A DNA stretch of 64,000 nt from Rhizobium cauense (GCF_019511525.1 NZ_JAEUAT010000001.1:1-64000); one strand, 5' to 3'; shown: positions 1 through 9,101, counted from the first letter of the stretch. Notes: a model not told the origin generated them from the letters alone. A program made the numbers and translations.

Positions 1-35
1 GACCCCTTCCTCGCCGCCGAGTAGAGGACCGTAGC

Positions 36-88
36 AAAAAGCAAACGAAACAACCCGCCGTCGAAAGCCGGCGGGTTGCTTCGTTTGC
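36..88 (-). terminator. Rho-independent terminator after fliP
   Basis: A 20-base arm (41-60) pairs with 69-88 with one mismatch around an 8-base loop. Read on the minus strand it is followed by five Ts (40-36). It lies about 60 bases beyond the fliP stop and ends the flgB-fliP operon. Positions 1-24 read in one plus frame as a few codons and a stop, which is too little to call a gene. Nothing else is seen between the hairpin and fliP. Confidence 0.8.
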
Positions 89-150
89 TCATTCCGCGGT
101 CAGGCAGCTCCGACGCGGCGCATCGCCGCTGCCTTGAACTCTCCTGAAAT

Positions 151-888
151 TCAGTGGAAGGATCGAACCAGACTTCCGACCAACAGATTCCAGCCGTCGA
201 TCAGCACGAAGAAGAGAATCTTGAACGGCAGCGAGATCGAGGTCGGCGGCAGCATCATCATGCCCATCGCCATTGTAATGGTGGCAACGATGAGGTCGAT
301 GACCAGGAAAGGAAGGACGACAAGGAAGCCGATCTCAAAACCGCGGCGGATCTCCGAGATCATGAAGGCCGGGATGAGGACGCGGTAGTCGATCTTTTCG
401 CCGGTCTCGACGGTCTGCCCGCGCTCGCGGGCGAGATCCACGAACAGCGCCAGATCCTTGTCGCGCGTGTTGTTAGCCATGAACGTCCGGAAGGGCTCGG
501 CAATGCGCGTCACCGCCTCCTGCTCGTTGATCTGGTTCGACAGGAGCGGCTGCACACCGCTCTGCCATGCCTGATCAAACGTCGGCTGCATGACGTAGAA
601 CGTCATGAACAGCGCCAGTGACAGAAGGATCATGTTCGACGGCGTGGAAGAGAGACCCATCCCGGATCGCAGGATCGAGAATGCGATGATGAAGCGCGGA
701 AAGCTCGTCACCATGATCAGGATGCCCGGCGCGATCGAAAGAACGGTCAACAGGCCGAACGTTCTGATGATCCATGCCGCGACAGAGCCATCGACCGGCA
801 AGTTCAAAAGGTTTGTCGGGAGCTGCTGCGCATGCGCCAGCTCGGGTGCCACCATCATGGCAGCGAACAGCAATAAGAATCGAATCAT
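151..888 (-). CDS. fliP: Flagellar export gate protein FliP
   Basis: FliP forms, with FliQ and FliR, the core channel of the flagellar type III export gate in the inner membrane. The 245-residue product has a signal-like hydrophobic N-terminus (about 1-20, ending AHAQ), paired membrane segments around 40-95, a soluble loop (about 95-180) and two C-terminal membrane helices. The family motif MGMMMLPP lies near residue 207. Length matches the family. Its ATG overlaps the fliL stop by four bases (ATGA), so translation is probably coupled. It is the last gene of the long minus-strand operon that starts at flgB, followed by a strong terminator. No fliQ, fliR or flhA is seen in the window, so they must lie elsewhere. 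Confidence 0.96.
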   Translation of the reverse strand: MIRFLLLFAAMMVAPELAHAQQLPTNLLNLPVDGSVAAWIIRTFGLLTVLSIAPGILIMVTSFPRFIIAFSILRSGMGLSSTPSNMILLSLALFMTFYVMQPTFDQAWQSGVQPLLSNQINEQEAVTRIAEPFRTFMANNTRDKDLALFVDLARERGQTVETGEKIDYRVLIPAFMISEIRRGFEIGFLVVLPFLVIDLIVATITMAMGMMMLPPTSISLPFKILFFVLIDGWNLLVGSLVRSFH

Positions 889-1394
889 TCGACGACGAAG
901 GTCCTGAACATGACTTTCGATACGCGTCCTTGCGCGCGAAGGTCAACACGCTCCTGGATGTCATCCTTAAGATATTCAAAGCCTCGCGGCCCTTCGATCT
1001 GCTGCAGCGAAACGGTGCGGACATAGGCGAGAATATCCTGATGGACATCCTCCGCGATTTTCACGTCGGGTGGACCGTTGAACAGGAGCGCTACTTCCAG
1101 GCGAACCCAATTTTCGGATGGATAGGCAAGGTTCGACGTGATCGGCTCGAGCTGCACAACATTGTTGGCTTCGGTCGAGATATGAGGCAGGCCTGCCTCA
1201 CCTTCCTTTTTCTGTGCGGCCTCTTCCTTGGCCTGCTCCGCCTGCTCGGCACCCTTGATATTCGGCGCCACCATCCCGCCGACCACCCAGCCGCCGCCGG
1301 CGCCGAGCAGCGTCAGGATCGCCAGGCCCGCGATTGTCATCACTGCTGCCGATTTCTTTTTCGGCTGGCCTTCAGGGGCTTCTGTGTCTGCCAT
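885..1394 (-). CDS. fliL: Flagellar basal body-associated protein FliL
   Basis: FliL is a single-span inner-membrane protein that surrounds the stator and supports torque generation. The 169-residue product has a short charged, Lys-rich cytoplasmic N-terminus, one glycine-rich membrane helix at about 18-42, and a periplasmic domain rich in Glu/Ala/Lys at first and then folded (about 75-169, with the family-typical ending FRTFVVE). It sits between flgH (11-base gap) and fliP (4-base overlap), the usual rhizobial order. Nothing is odd about it. Confidence 0.95.
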   Translation of the reverse strand: MADTEAPEGQPKKKSAAVMTIAGLAILTLLGAGGGWVVGGMVAPNIKGAEQAEQAKEEAAQKKEGEAGLPHISTEANNVVQLEPITSNLAYPSENWVRLEVALLFNGPPDVKIAEDVHQDILAYVRTVSLQQIEGPRGFEYLKDDIQERVDLRAQGRVSKVMFRTFVVE

Positions 1395-1405
1395 GATGTT
1401 CAGCC

Positions 1406-2122
1406 TCAGAGCGGCGAGAAGAGATCGACGGCCTGCTGGCCGCGCGGTGGCTGCTGTACTTCCATCAGGCGGCCACGACCGCCATAGGAGATGCGCGCCT
1501 CGGCAATCTTCTCGTAGGAAATCTGGTTGTCGGCGTTGACGTCCTGCGGACGGACAATACCGGCGACATTGAGAATGCGGATTTCCTGGTTGACGCGGAC
1601 TTCCTGGGAGCCGCTGATCACGAGGTTGCCGTTCTCGAGGATGCCGGTCACCACAGCTGCGACCATGAGCTTCAGCGTTTCGGACCGGTCAATCTTGCCC
1701 TTGCCGTCGGTGCTCGTGTCGGAGCCGTAGGTTATGTCAGTCGTCGATGTCGGATTCCAGCCCATGACGTTGGCGTTGACATCCCAGTTCAGCCCGCTTG
1801 AGTTGGTCCGGCTCCGGCTGGTGTCGTTCTCGAACTTCGCCTTGTCGTTGATCTGAATATCGACGGTCAGGATATCGCCGACGTTCAGCGCGCGGGCATC
1901 CTTGAAAAGGGCGGCCTGCGAGTCGCTCCACAGAGAATAGCCCTGCGCGACCTGGCGCGGCTGCTTCGGATAGAGAGCCATCTGTGGCGTCTGGCCGTAA
2001 GCGAGACCGCTGCCGATGGGGCTCATGGCGGGCGCACGGCCGATCTCGTTGACCGCCTGCGGGGACTGGCAGCCGGCCAGAATGGCCAGGGCGGCAATCG
2101 CGACAGGGAAACGCTTGTTCAT
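1406..2122 (-). CDS. flgH: Flagellar L-ring lipoprotein FlgH
   Basis: FlgH forms the outer-membrane L ring around the flagellar rod. The 238-residue precursor begins with a Lys/Arg-containing signal peptide and a lipobox LAGC at about residues 15-18, so it should be lipidated and sorted to the outer membrane. The body contains the family segment SLWSDSQAALFKDARA and ends with GQQAVDLFSPL. The start overlaps the motE stop by four bases (ATGA). It completes the ring set with flgI and flgA upstream. Confidence 0.96.
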   Translation of the reverse strand: MNKRFPVAIAALAILAGCQSPQAVNEIGRAPAMSPIGSGLAYGQTPQMALYPKQPRQVAQGYSLWSDSQAALFKDARALNVGDILTVDIQINDKAKFENDTSRSRTNSSGLNWDVNANVMGWNPTSTTDITYGSDTSTDGKGKIDRSETLKLMVAAVVTGILENGNLVISGSQEVRVNQEIRILNVAGIVRPQDVNADNQISYEKIAEARISYGGRGRLMEVQQPPRGQQAVDLFSPL

Positions 2123-2664
2123 GAGGGATCCTTCGACGTATTGGGATCGGACGCGCTGGCGATGATGTTTGCGATGACCGCAGCCTTCTGCGGGTCCATC
2201 TCGTTGAGGATCAGGCTCGATTGCGTGGGATTCAGCCGCATGATGACGGCGGCCGCCACTTCGATCTTGACCTCCTGCAGCTGCGATGCGGCTGCGTCCG
2301 GCTTCATTTTCTTGTAGATATCAGTCAGGCCCGCTTCCGCCTGCTTGAGGAAGTCATCGCGGCGCTTCAGCCAGTCCTGATACTCTTCCTTGCGCTTGTT
2401 CATTTCCGCGATGCGGGAATCGACGTCGGCGCGGAGTTTATCGAGCTCCTGCTTCTGCAGCAGGTAACGCTGGTCGCGCGCAGGATCGGCGATATTCGTG
2501 CAGAACTGCCTGATTTCCTCCTCAGAGGTCATTTCGCCCCTGGGTGCCGGCTGCTCCTGCGCAAAGGCGCCAGGAATGGAGAGCGCCACCACCGCCATCG
2601 CAGGCAAGGCAAGCCGCCGCAACAAATCGGACACGGTCATGTTTGCATTCCAGGTCTTCGTCAT
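2119..2664 (-). CDS. motE: MotE-like chaperone for periplasmic motility protein MotC
   Basis: In Sinorhizobium meliloti the gene between flgI and flgH is motE, a periplasmic chaperone that stabilises MotC. The 181-residue product here has a signal peptide (hydrophobic stretch at about 17-33, ending AFAQ). A Glu/Lys-rich region at about 75-120 is predicted coiled coil. The C-terminal part (about 125-175) resembles the MgtE N-terminal fold, with the pattern RLNPTQSSLILNEMDPQKAA. It is chained by ATGA overlaps to flgI and flgH. Methionine 9 is an alternative start. motB and motC are not in the window. Confidence 0.88.
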   Translation of the reverse strand: MTKTWNANMTVSDLLRRLALPAMAVVALSIPGAFAQEQPAPRGEMTSEEEIRQFCTNIADPARDQRYLLQKQELDKLRADVDSRIAEMNKRKEEYQDWLKRRDDFLKQAEAGLTDIYKKMKPDAAASQLQEVKIEVAAAVIMRLNPTQSSLILNEMDPQKAAVIANIIASASDPNTSKDPS

Positions 2665-3782
2665 TGCAGGACAAGCTCCGCTTGCAGTGCGCCCGCCGAC
2701 TTGATGCCCTGGAGGATGGCGATGATGCCGTCCGGCTTGACGCCGATATTGTTGAGGCCGGCGACAAGCGTCCTGAGATCCGGGCCGTCAAGCAGCGCTA
2801 CCTTGCCGCCAGTCTTCTGCGCCGCAATGTCCGTCTGCGGCTGGACCGCCGTTTCGCCGCGCGAGAACGGTTCCGGTTGGATGATCTGCGGCGTTTCCGT
2901 CACTTGGACCGTCAGGGTACCATAGCTGACGGCAACCGGCGACACTCGCACGTCAGCACCAATCACGATGGTTCCGGTCCGCTCGTTCACGACAACCTTG
3001 GCCGGGGTGTCCGTCTCGACGACAAGGTTCTCGAGATCAGCCATCAGGCGCGTCAGGTCGGCAGATCTCGGCTTCTGGACGATGACTTCCTGTGCGTCCT
3101 TGGCTTCCGCCACGGGACCACCGAAACGGGCAGAAGCGTAGCCGTTGACGACGTCGGCGATACGGATGGCCGTCGAGAAATCGGGATTTCGCAGCTGGAG
3201 CACGAGATTGACGGAATCCTTGAAGCGCGACGGCAATTCACGTTCGATGATAGCGCCACCCGGCACTCGCCCGGCTGTTGTCACGCCTTCGGTCAGGGTC
3301 GCAGCGTCGCCTTGGGCGTTGAAACCCGAAACGATAACGGAGCCCTGCGCAACAGCGTAAATCTGGCCGTCGGCGCCCGACAGCGACGTCATGATCAGGG
3401 TGCCACCACGAAGCGAGGTGGCATCGCCCAACGAACTGACATTCACATCGATACGGCTGCCGGGACTGGCGTAGGGCGGTAGATTGGCCGTTACCATGAC
3501 AGCGGCGGTGTTCTTCGCGTTGGATGCACCGCCCTGCGTGGAAATGCCGAGGTTCTGCAGCATTGCACGCATCGACTGCTCAGTGAACGGCGAAGCGCGG
3601 AAGCCGTCGCCGGTGCCCTGGAGGCCGACGATCAGACCGTAGCCGATCAACTGGTTATCGCGACCCGCCTGCAGGGAGGCAATGTCCTTGATACGCGAGT
3701 TCATCGCTGCCGCGGGCAGGACTGCAACGACGTTCGGAGACAAAAACGCTAGAGCGACGAAAAGGCGGAAAAACATCTTCAT
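2661..3782 (-). CDS. flgI: Flagellar P-ring protein FlgI
   Basis: FlgI makes the periplasmic P ring around the rod. The 373-residue product starts at the ATG that overlaps the flgA stop (ATGA at 3782-3779). An open frame continues further upstream, but that part only shadows flgA. A signal peptide (about 1-25, ending LPAAA) precedes the mature N-terminus SRIKDIASLQAGRDNQLIGY, a family hallmark. The protein ends with the conserved region on Ile-rich helices and GALQAELVLQ. Secretion is Sec-dependent, and ring assembly needs FlgA, encoded just upstream. Confidence 0.95.
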   Translation of the reverse strand: MKMFFRLFVALAFLSPNVVAVLPAAAMNSRIKDIASLQAGRDNQLIGYGLIVGLQGTGDGFRASPFTEQSMRAMLQNLGISTQGGASNAKNTAAVMVTANLPPYASPGSRIDVNVSSLGDATSLRGGTLIMTSLSGADGQIYAVAQGSVIVSGFNAQGDAATLTEGVTTAGRVPGGAIIERELPSRFKDSVNLVLQLRNPDFSTAIRIADVVNGYASARFGGPVAEAKDAQEVIVQKPRSADLTRLMADLENLVVETDTPAKVVVNERTGTIVIGADVRVSPVAVSYGTLTVQVTETPQIIQPEPFSRGETAVQPQTDIAAQKTGGKVALLDGPDLRTLVAGLNNIGVKPDGIIAILQGIKSAGALQAELVLQ

Positions 3783-4264
3783 TTTGCGGCCACGTGTATG
3801 GTGCCGTCGGCGAGCACGGTGCCGCTGACAATCACGCCTGAATCCATATTGCGAACACGGACGAGCTGGCCTGTCATACCGTCTTCGAGCGGCGAGCCTG
3901 CTGCCGAGATCGTCATCGGGCCGAGTGTGAAGACCAGCCGGATCGACGAGCCGCGCGTGACCGTATAGGGCTCGCGCAGCGCGGATACCGAGATCGTGCG
4001 TCCGGGGAGGAGCGTGCGTTTCGAGATCATCCCTTCCACTTGACGGATCGACTTTGCATAGTCGCCCTTCAGGTTGGGATTGGTCACTTCCACTTCCTGC
4101 AGCTGGGCGCCGGAAACGGTTTCGCCGGGATAGATGGTTGTCGTCGGAACCACTGCATGACCCATACCCGCAGCGGATGCTGCCTGTGGCGTGGCAAATG
4201 CGGTTATCGCGACAGCGGCTGCGGCCGCCCATCCGAGAATACCCTTGACCCGGCAAAACATCAT
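3779..4264 (-). CDS. flgA: P-ring assembly chaperone FlgA
   Basis: FlgA is a periplasmic chaperone that helps FlgI subunits form the P ring. The 161-residue product has a signal peptide (hydrophobic 11-28, cleavage-like site near ASA) and an SAF-like domain. Family traits are the TIYPGETVSGAQLQEVEVTN segment and the C-terminal VRNMDSGVIVSGTVLADGTI, typical of the FlgA C-terminal domain. It is short, as usual for alphaproteobacteria. It lies 17 bases after flgG and overlaps flgI by four bases. Confidence 0.93.
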   Translation of the reverse strand: MMFCRVKGILGWAAAAAVAITAFATPQAASAAGMGHAVVPTTTIYPGETVSGAQLQEVEVTNPNLKGDYAKSIRQVEGMISKRTLLPGRTISVSALREPYTVTRGSSIRLVFTLGPMTISAAGSPLEDGMTGQLVRVRNMDSGVIVSGTVLADGTIHVAAK

Positions 4265-4281
4265 GTTTCGGCCCTTCCCTG

Positions 4282-5070
4282 TTACTTCAGGTTCTTGCTG
4301 ACGATGGAGGCCATTTCGTCGGCGGTGGTAATGACCTTGGAGTTCATTTCATAAGCGCGCTGTGCCGATATCAGTTCGGTGATTTCCTTCACCGGATCGA
4401 CGTTCGACGATTCGAGGTAGCCCTGCTTAAAGTAACCGAAGTTTTCTTCGTCAGGCGTGCCGACGACGGGATCGCCGGAAGCCGGCGTCTGCGCAAAGAG
4501 GTTGTCGCCGAGCGGCTGGAGACCGGCCTCGTTGACGAAGTCGGCAATCTGCAGCTGGCCAAGCACGCTCGCCTCGGTGTCACCCGGCAGTTTTGCCGTA
4601 ACCTCGCCAGAGCGGCTGATGGTCAGCTGGGTCGAACCTGCGGGTACTGTTATGTTCGGCGCAACGAGATAGCCGTCGACGGTAACGATCTGGCCGGTCT
4701 CGTTCTTGTTGAGCGCACCGGCGCGAGTGTAGAGCGTCGTGCCGTCCGGCGCCTGGATCTGGAGAAAGCCGCGACCGACGATAGCGACATCGAGATCGTT
4801 ACCGGTCTGCGCAAGTTCTCCCTGGATGTGCAGGTTGCGGATCGATGACGTCTGAACGCCGAGACCGATGTTTGCACCTTCCGGTACGATTGCCTGGTTG
4901 GCACGGTTGGACACGCCCTTGGCGCGCTCCGTCTGATACAGCAGGTCCGTGAATTCAGCGCGGGCGCGCTTGAAGCCGGTCGTGTTGATGTTGGCGATGT
5001 TGTTGGCGATGACTTCAAGATTGGTCTGCTGGGCATCCATGCCCGTGGCAGCAATGGCAAGCGCTCTCAT
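4282..5070 (-). CDS. flgG: Flagellar distal rod protein FlgG
   Basis: FlgG forms the distal rod and is exported by the flagellar type III system without a cleaved signal. At 262 residues it has normal length. The N-terminal rod/hook motif ([19 protein letters not shown], about 22-40) is present, as is the C-terminal heptad region with [20 protein letters not shown]. These features separate it from FlgF, which is also encoded here (8367-9101). It lies 19 bases after fliE and 17 bases before flgA. Confidence 0.96.
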   Translation of the reverse strand: MRALAIAATGMDAQQTNLEVIANNIANINTTGFKRARAEFTDLLYQTERAKGVSNRANQAIVPEGANIGLGVQTSSIRNLHIQGELAQTGNDLDVAIVGRGFLQIQAPDGTTLYTRAGALNKNETGQIVTVDGYLVAPNITVPAGSTQLTISRSGEVTAKLPGDTEASVLGQLQIADFVNEAGLQPLGDNLFAQTPASGDPVVGTPDEENFGYFKQGYLESSNVDPVKEITELISAQRAYEMNSKVITTADEMASIVSKNLK

Positions 5071-5089
5071 GGCTTCGTCCTTAAATCAA

Positions 5090-5416
5090 CTACATCTGCA
5101 TCTTGGTGACTTCGAGGAAGGACGAAACGACCTTGTCTCGAATGGCAATGGCGGTCTGCAGCGTCTGCTGTGCCTGCATGACGGCATCGACAACTTCACG
5201 CGTGGTGGCGGTTCCCTTGATGCCCGCGAAAGACATGCTTTCGGCGTTCTTCAGGGTGTTGACGGCACCGTTCGCGACATTGCCAAGGACCGCGGCGAAG
5301 CTGCCGTCGTTGGCCGCACTTTCCGCTGCGGAGGAGGCCGTGGAACTATCCTTGTCGATCGCCGCAAGACCGCGGGTCATCGACAGGGAGCTGACGCTAT
5401 TGACGTTATTAATCAT
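5090..5416 (-). CDS. fliE: Hook-basal body complex protein FliE
   Basis: FliE is a small protein linking the MS ring to the rod, and an early export substrate. The 108-residue product has the typical Ser/Ala-rich N-terminal half and the conserved C-terminal helices with [20 protein letters not shown] followed by [16 protein letters not shown]. Its ATG shares a base with the flgC stop region (flgC ends at 5416), which suggests translational coupling in flgB-flgC-fliE. Confidence 0.95.
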   Translation of the reverse strand: MINNVNSVSSLSMTRGLAAIDKDSSTASSAAESAANDGSFAAVLGNVANGAVNTLKNAESMSFAGIKGTATTREVVDAVMQAQQTLQTAIAIRDKVVSSFLEVTKMQM

Positions 5417-5832
5417 TATTGGCTCTTCAGTAGATCGATCGTTGCCGAGATCAGGTCGCGGGATTGCTTGATGGTCTGCAGGTTGGCGTCGTACGAGCGG
5501 TTTGCTTCGCGCATGTCGGCCATTTCGACCAGCATGTTGACGTTCGGGAGCTTCACGACACCCTTCTCGTCCGCTGCCGGGTTGCTGGGATCGTATTCGG
5601 TAATGAACTTCGATTCGTCGACGCCGAGCTTCTTGACGTTGACGGTCGTGACGCCATTGGCGCGATCGACCGCTTCGCCGAAGGTGATCGTCTTGCGGCG
5701 GTAGGGATCAGCACCGGGAGTATCGCCCGTCGAGCGGGCGTTGGCGATGTTTTCGGAGACGATGCGCAGGCGCGTCGACTGGGCCTCAAGGCCTGAACCT
5801 GCGATTTTCAGTGCGGCTGACAAAGGATCCAT
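5416..5832 (-). CDS. flgC: Flagellar proximal rod protein FlgC
   Basis: FlgC is one of the proximal rod subunits. The 138-residue product has the N-terminal motif [11 protein letters not shown] (about 26-36) and a family-typical PYRRKTITF (about 43-51). The C-terminus is helical, with [19 protein letters not shown]. Length and gene order (flgB-flgC-fliE) fit. It is two bases downstream of flgB. Confidence 0.96.
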   Translation of the reverse strand: MDPLSAALKIAGSGLEAQSTRLRIVSENIANARSTGDTPGADPYRRKTITFGEAVDRANGVTTVNVKKLGVDESKFITEYDPSNPAADEKGVVKLPNVNMLVEMADMREANRSYDANLQTIKQSRDLISATIDLLKSQ

Positions 5833-5834
5833 GA

Positions 5835-6227
5835 TTAGCTCTTCACCGTCATCAGCATCAGTCGATTGAACGAGCTCACCAGGGAGGTGTTCAGTTCGTA
5901 CTGACGCTTGATTTCACCAGACTTGGAGAGTTCTTCAGCCAACCCGACAGTGTTGCCGGACTCCTGCACGCCGATCTCCTGATCGAGGACTGCGTCCTTG
6001 ACGTCGATGTCGCTCTTCGTGCCGAGGTCGTTGCCAGTCAGGTGCGCAGCGTTCGTGCGCGCCATGGTGATGTCCGACTTGTCGAGGACGGCCTGGAAGG
6101 GCGTGATGTCTTTCGCGCGATATTTCGGCGTGGTCGAGTTCGCGATATTGCCGGCCACAACCTCCTGACGGATCGTCAGCCATTCCGCCTGCCGCGAGGC
6201 CAAGTCGAAAAGTTGAATCGGTTGCAT
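5835..6227 (-). CDS. flgB: Flagellar proximal rod protein FlgB
   Basis: FlgB forms the proximal rod. The 130-residue product carries the motif [20 protein letters not shown] (about 22-41) and the C-terminal helix region [20 protein letters not shown]. It is the first gene of the flgB-fliP operon. The start has a good Shine-Dalgarno (GGAGAG on the minus strand just before the ATG). The 173-base gap upstream (6228-6400) holds the terminator of the preceding operon and probably the promoter for this one, though no clear promoter boxes were recognised. Confidence 0.95.
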   Translation of the reverse strand: MQPIQLFDLASRQAEWLTIRQEVVAGNIANSTTPKYRAKDITPFQAVLDKSDITMARTNAAHLTGNDLGTKSDIDVKDAVLDQEIGVQESGNTVGLAEELSKSGEIKRQYELNTSLVSSFNRLMLMTVKS

Positions 6228-6337
6228 GGGAACTCTCCGTTTTTACTGAAGCGAACCTACGGCGGTAATCTTGCGTCAGACTTACGGGTATTGCGATCCT
6301 GGAAGACTGGTTTGCTCGGCTGCCGTCGTCGAAAGCG

Positions 6338-6372
6338 GAGAAGGCTCCAACCGTGTCCGGTGGAGCCTTCTC
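6338..6372 (-). terminator. Hairpin terminator after the flgF-fliI operon
   Basis: Perfect 12-base arms (6338-6349 and 6361-6372) enclose an 11-base loop. On the minus strand the hairpin is followed by a short pyrimidine stretch (CGCTTTC). It lies 28 bases beyond the stop of the 183-aa protein and separates flgF-fliI from flgB-fliP. The U tract is weak, so termination may be partial. Confidence 0.6.
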
Positions 6373-6400
6373 TCGATTCGTCATGCGGGTAGGCGCGGAC

Positions 6401-6952
6401 TCAATTGGGTTGGTAGACATCGCCCTTGGAGGTGATGATGACCCACTTCCCATCGCGCTCCTCGAGCGTCGCGAGCTTGCTTTCGTCCGGCAGGATAGAT
6501 CCGACGCGTACGACGTACATGCCCGATCCGTCCTCGATGAGGGCACGGCCGTTTGCTACATGGAGAAGCCGGAAGCCGGACTTGCTCGGGAACGGTTGCT
6601 CCTCGGCCGGGGCTCCCCTGTCGTCTTCCTTGCCGATGCTCGACACCGTCGCAGTTGTCAGCGGATCGACGGGAACCTCAGGCTTCTTTTCGTATTCGTT
6701 CTTGTTGGTCATCGCGAGCGGCGAGACACTGAAGACATTGCGTGCCGGCCAGTCCGGAAGATCGCGCGTCCTGTCGCCCTGCGCGACATCGATGCCGAAC
6801 TTGTCCTCGTTGAAGAAGACGTACCACGGAAAGAACGCAGCCGCACCGGCCAGCGCGAGGCCGGCTACCGTAAGGGCGCGGTCGAGCAGGACGGTCTTGC
6901 GCCGCAGGGGTTTCAGCGGAGCGATCTTCTCATCATCGTCGAAATCGGTCAC
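6401..6952 (-). CDS. Uncharacterised single-span protein of the flagellar cluster
   Basis: I do not recognise a named family. The 183-residue product has a charged cytoplasmic N-terminus, one membrane helix at about 24-46 (VLLDRALTVAGLALAGAAAF), and then an extracytoplasmic region with a low-complexity linker (about 85-120). The C-terminal module of about 55 residues reads like a small beta-barrel, with repeated short strands around GRALIEDGSGMYVVRVGSIL, similar in style to PilP or SH3-like domains. An unnamed gene occupies the same place between fliI and flgB in other rhizobial clusters, from memory. It is 11 bases after fliI and probably co-transcribed with it. Confidence 0.8.
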   Translation of the reverse strand: MTDFDDDEKIAPLKPLRRKTVLLDRALTVAGLALAGAAAFFPWYVFFNEDKFGIDVAQGDRTRDLPDWPARNVFSVSPLAMTNKNEYEKKPEVPVDPLTTATVSSIGKEDDRGAPAEEQPFPSKSGFRLLHVANGRALIEDGSGMYVVRVGSILPDESKLATLEERDGKWVIITSKGDVYQPN

Positions 6953-6963
6953 TTCACGCCCCT

Positions 6964-8352
6964 CTATCTGCGGATACCCTGCTGGCCGCCAATGCCGGCC
7001 GCCGCCTTCAGGGCGCCGGCGAGATCAGCAAAGGCATCCTTCGAATCGGCATCCCCTGGCGACTGTTTCAAAACATCGTAAATAATCGGTACCTGCTTCA
7101 CCGCCATGTCGAGATCAGGGTCGGCACCCTGCCGGTAGCCGCCGATCAAGCGCAGGTCGCGCGTTTCCTCGAAGCGATGGATCAGCGTCTTCAGGCGCGA
7201 CACCAGCTTCTCCTGATCCGGAGTCCAGGCCTTGCGCGCCAGGCGCGAGATCGAGGCAAGGGGATCGATCGGAGGGTAGCGCCCCTCTTCGGCAAGACTG
7301 CGCTGCAGGACGATATGGCCGTCCAGAATGCCGCGCGTCGAATCGGCGATCGGGTCGTTGTGGTTGTCGCCATCGACGAGGATCGAAATGATCGCCGTGA
7401 TCGTTCCCGTACCTTCCGGTCCCGGACCGGCACGCTCCAGCAGGCGCGGCAGTTCGGTAAAGACCGAGGCCGGGTAGCCGCGCGCGATCGGCGGCTCGCC
7501 CGATGCGGTTGCGACCTCGCGGATGGCGTGGGCAAAGCGGGTGACGCTATCGACAATCAGCAGGACGTTGTCGCCCTGATCCCGGAAATGTTCGGCAATC
7601 GTGATTGCGGTCAGCGGAGCCATCTTGCGCAGCATCGGGCTCTCGTCGCTGGTCGCGACGACGGCGATCGACTTCTTCATGTTGGCGCCGAGCGTGTCCT
7701 CGATGAATTCGCGCACTTCACGACCGCGCTCGCCGACAAGCGCGATCACCACCTTGTCGAAAGCATCTGCGCGCGCCAGCATGGATAGCAGCGTCGACTT
7801 GCCGACGCCCGAACCGGCAAAGATGCCAAGACGTTGGCCGAGGCAGAGCGGCGAAAAGATGTCGATGGCACGGACGCCTGTCTTGAAACCCTTTTCCACG
7901 CGCTTTCGCGTCATGGAAGGTGGTGCGGTATTTGAGATCGAGCGACGGCCCAACCCCTCGACGACTGGGCCAAGGCCATCGATCGGCTCGCACAGCGAAT
8001 TGATCGTGCGTCCGCACCAGCTGTCGGAGGGAGAAATGCGGAATGCACCCTTGCGGATGACGGTGTCATGGATGCCGATCGGCTCACCCGGCTCGATCGG
8101 GCAGACATAGGTCAGCTCCGGCTCGACCCGGACCACTTCGCCGAGGTGGATTCCGGTCGCCGATTTATGAGCGACGAATTCGCCCAGCCGTACATGGCGC
8201 GACAAACCGGTCACAGTGTAGTGTCCGGCCGCGATCGTCTGGACGTGGCCGCCCGGTGCGACCAGAAATTCGGGATTTGAATAGCGCGATACGAGCCCGG
8301 CGAGATGCGCGAGCTTCGGCGAGAGATCGGCTTCGGTGAGCGCGTTGGGCAT
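6964..8352 (-). CDS. fliI: Flagellum-specific export ATPase FliI
   Basis: FliI is the ATPase that unfolds and feeds substrates to the flagellar export gate. The 462-residue product has a divergent N-terminal domain (about 1-100), a Walker A motif GIFAGSGVGKSTLL (about 178-191), Walker B with NVLLIVDSVTRFAHA (about 263-277), and the typical ARGYPASVFTELPRLLERAG and LPRLLERAGPG blocks. The C-terminus is family-like. It lies 14 bases after flgF. FliH and FliJ are not recognised nearby. The 183-aa protein downstream is membrane-bound and so is not an obvious FliJ. Confidence 0.97.
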   Translation of the reverse strand: MPNALTEADLSPKLAHLAGLVSRYSNPEFLVAPGGHVQTIAAGHYTVTGLSRHVRLGEFVAHKSATGIHLGEVVRVEPELTYVCPIEPGEPIGIHDTVIRKGAFRISPSDSWCGRTINSLCEPIDGLGPVVEGLGRRSISNTAPPSMTRKRVEKGFKTGVRAIDIFSPLCLGQRLGIFAGSGVGKSTLLSMLARADAFDKVVIALVGERGREVREFIEDTLGANMKKSIAVVATSDESPMLRKMAPLTAITIAEHFRDQGDNVLLIVDSVTRFAHAIREVATASGEPPIARGYPASVFTELPRLLERAGPGPEGTGTITAIISILVDGDNHNDPIADSTRGILDGHIVLQRSLAEEGRYPPIDPLASISRLARKAWTPDQEKLVSRLKTLIHRFEETRDLRLIGGYRQGADPDLDMAVKQVPIIYDVLKQSPGDADSKDAFADLAGALKAAAGIGGQQGIRR

Positions 8353-8366
8353 GTCTCAGCCCCCGG

Positions 8367-9101
8367 TCAGCGGCTGCCGCCGAGCGTCTTGATCGCCTCG
8401 CTGAATGACGCCTCACTGTCCTTCGAAAGCGACGTCATGCTCTCGAAGGCGCGATTGACTTCAATCAGCTGCGTGATTTCGCGCATGGCGTTGACATTGG
8501 AGTTTTCGAGGTAACCCTGCTGGACGCCGACGTTGAAGCGATCCGTAACGGCACGCGGCTGCTCGGTCGTCATGATGCCGCTGTTCTCATAGCGCAGATA
8601 GCCCTTGCTGATATCCGCCTCGAAGAGGCCCAGCGAGCCAACCTGCCGGCCATCCTGATAGATCAATCCGTCAGCGCCAACTTTCGGTTCGCCGCCGGCC
8701 GTGTTGAGCGTGACCGGCGACCCACCAGCATCGAGAACCGGATAGCCGCGGACTGAAACGAGCTCGCCGTTATCCTTCATCGTGAAGCGGCCGTCCTTGG
8801 TCAGAACCTTGCCGGCCGGCGTGTCGAGCGAGAACCAGGCATCGCCCTTGATCGCGAAGTCGAGCATATTGCCGGTGTGCTCGAGCTCGCCGCTGTCACC
8901 CGAAAGATAATCGTTGCCCTGCGATACATAGGCGATCTTGGCATTGATCTTGTTATCCGTCTCGCCGAGCATCTCGTTGAACTTCACCTCGGTTGCACGG
9001 AAGCCTGTCGTGTTCACGTTCGCCATGTTGTCGGCGATGGTGGTGAGGCGACGTTCGAGTGCGATCTGCGACGACAAAGAAACATAAAGACCGGATTGCA
9101 T
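8367..9101 (-). CDS. flgF: Flagellar proximal rod protein FlgF
   Basis: FlgF is a proximal rod protein. The 244-residue product starts MQSGLYVSLSSQIALERRLT, characteristic of alphaproteobacterial FlgF, then carries the rod motif ADNMANVNTTGFRATEVKF (about 23-41). It ends with the C-terminal helix NVNAMREITQLIEVNRAFES. It heads the minus-strand flgF-fliI-183aa operon. The 251-base gap to motA (9102-9352) must carry divergent promoters. I looked for clear -35/-10 pairs and palindromes there and found none worth listing. Confidence 0.95.
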   Translation of the reverse strand: MQSGLYVSLSSQIALERRLTTIADNMANVNTTGFRATEVKFNEMLGETDNKINAKIAYVSQGNDYLSGDSGELEHTGNMLDFAIKGDAWFSLDTPAGKVLTKDGRFTMKDNGELVSVRGYPVLDAGGSPVTLNTAGGEPKVGADGLIYQDGRQVGSLGLFEADISKGYLRYENSGIMTTEQPRAVTDRFNVGVQQGYLENSNVNAMREITQLIEVNRAFESMTSLSKDSEASFSEAIKTLGGSR

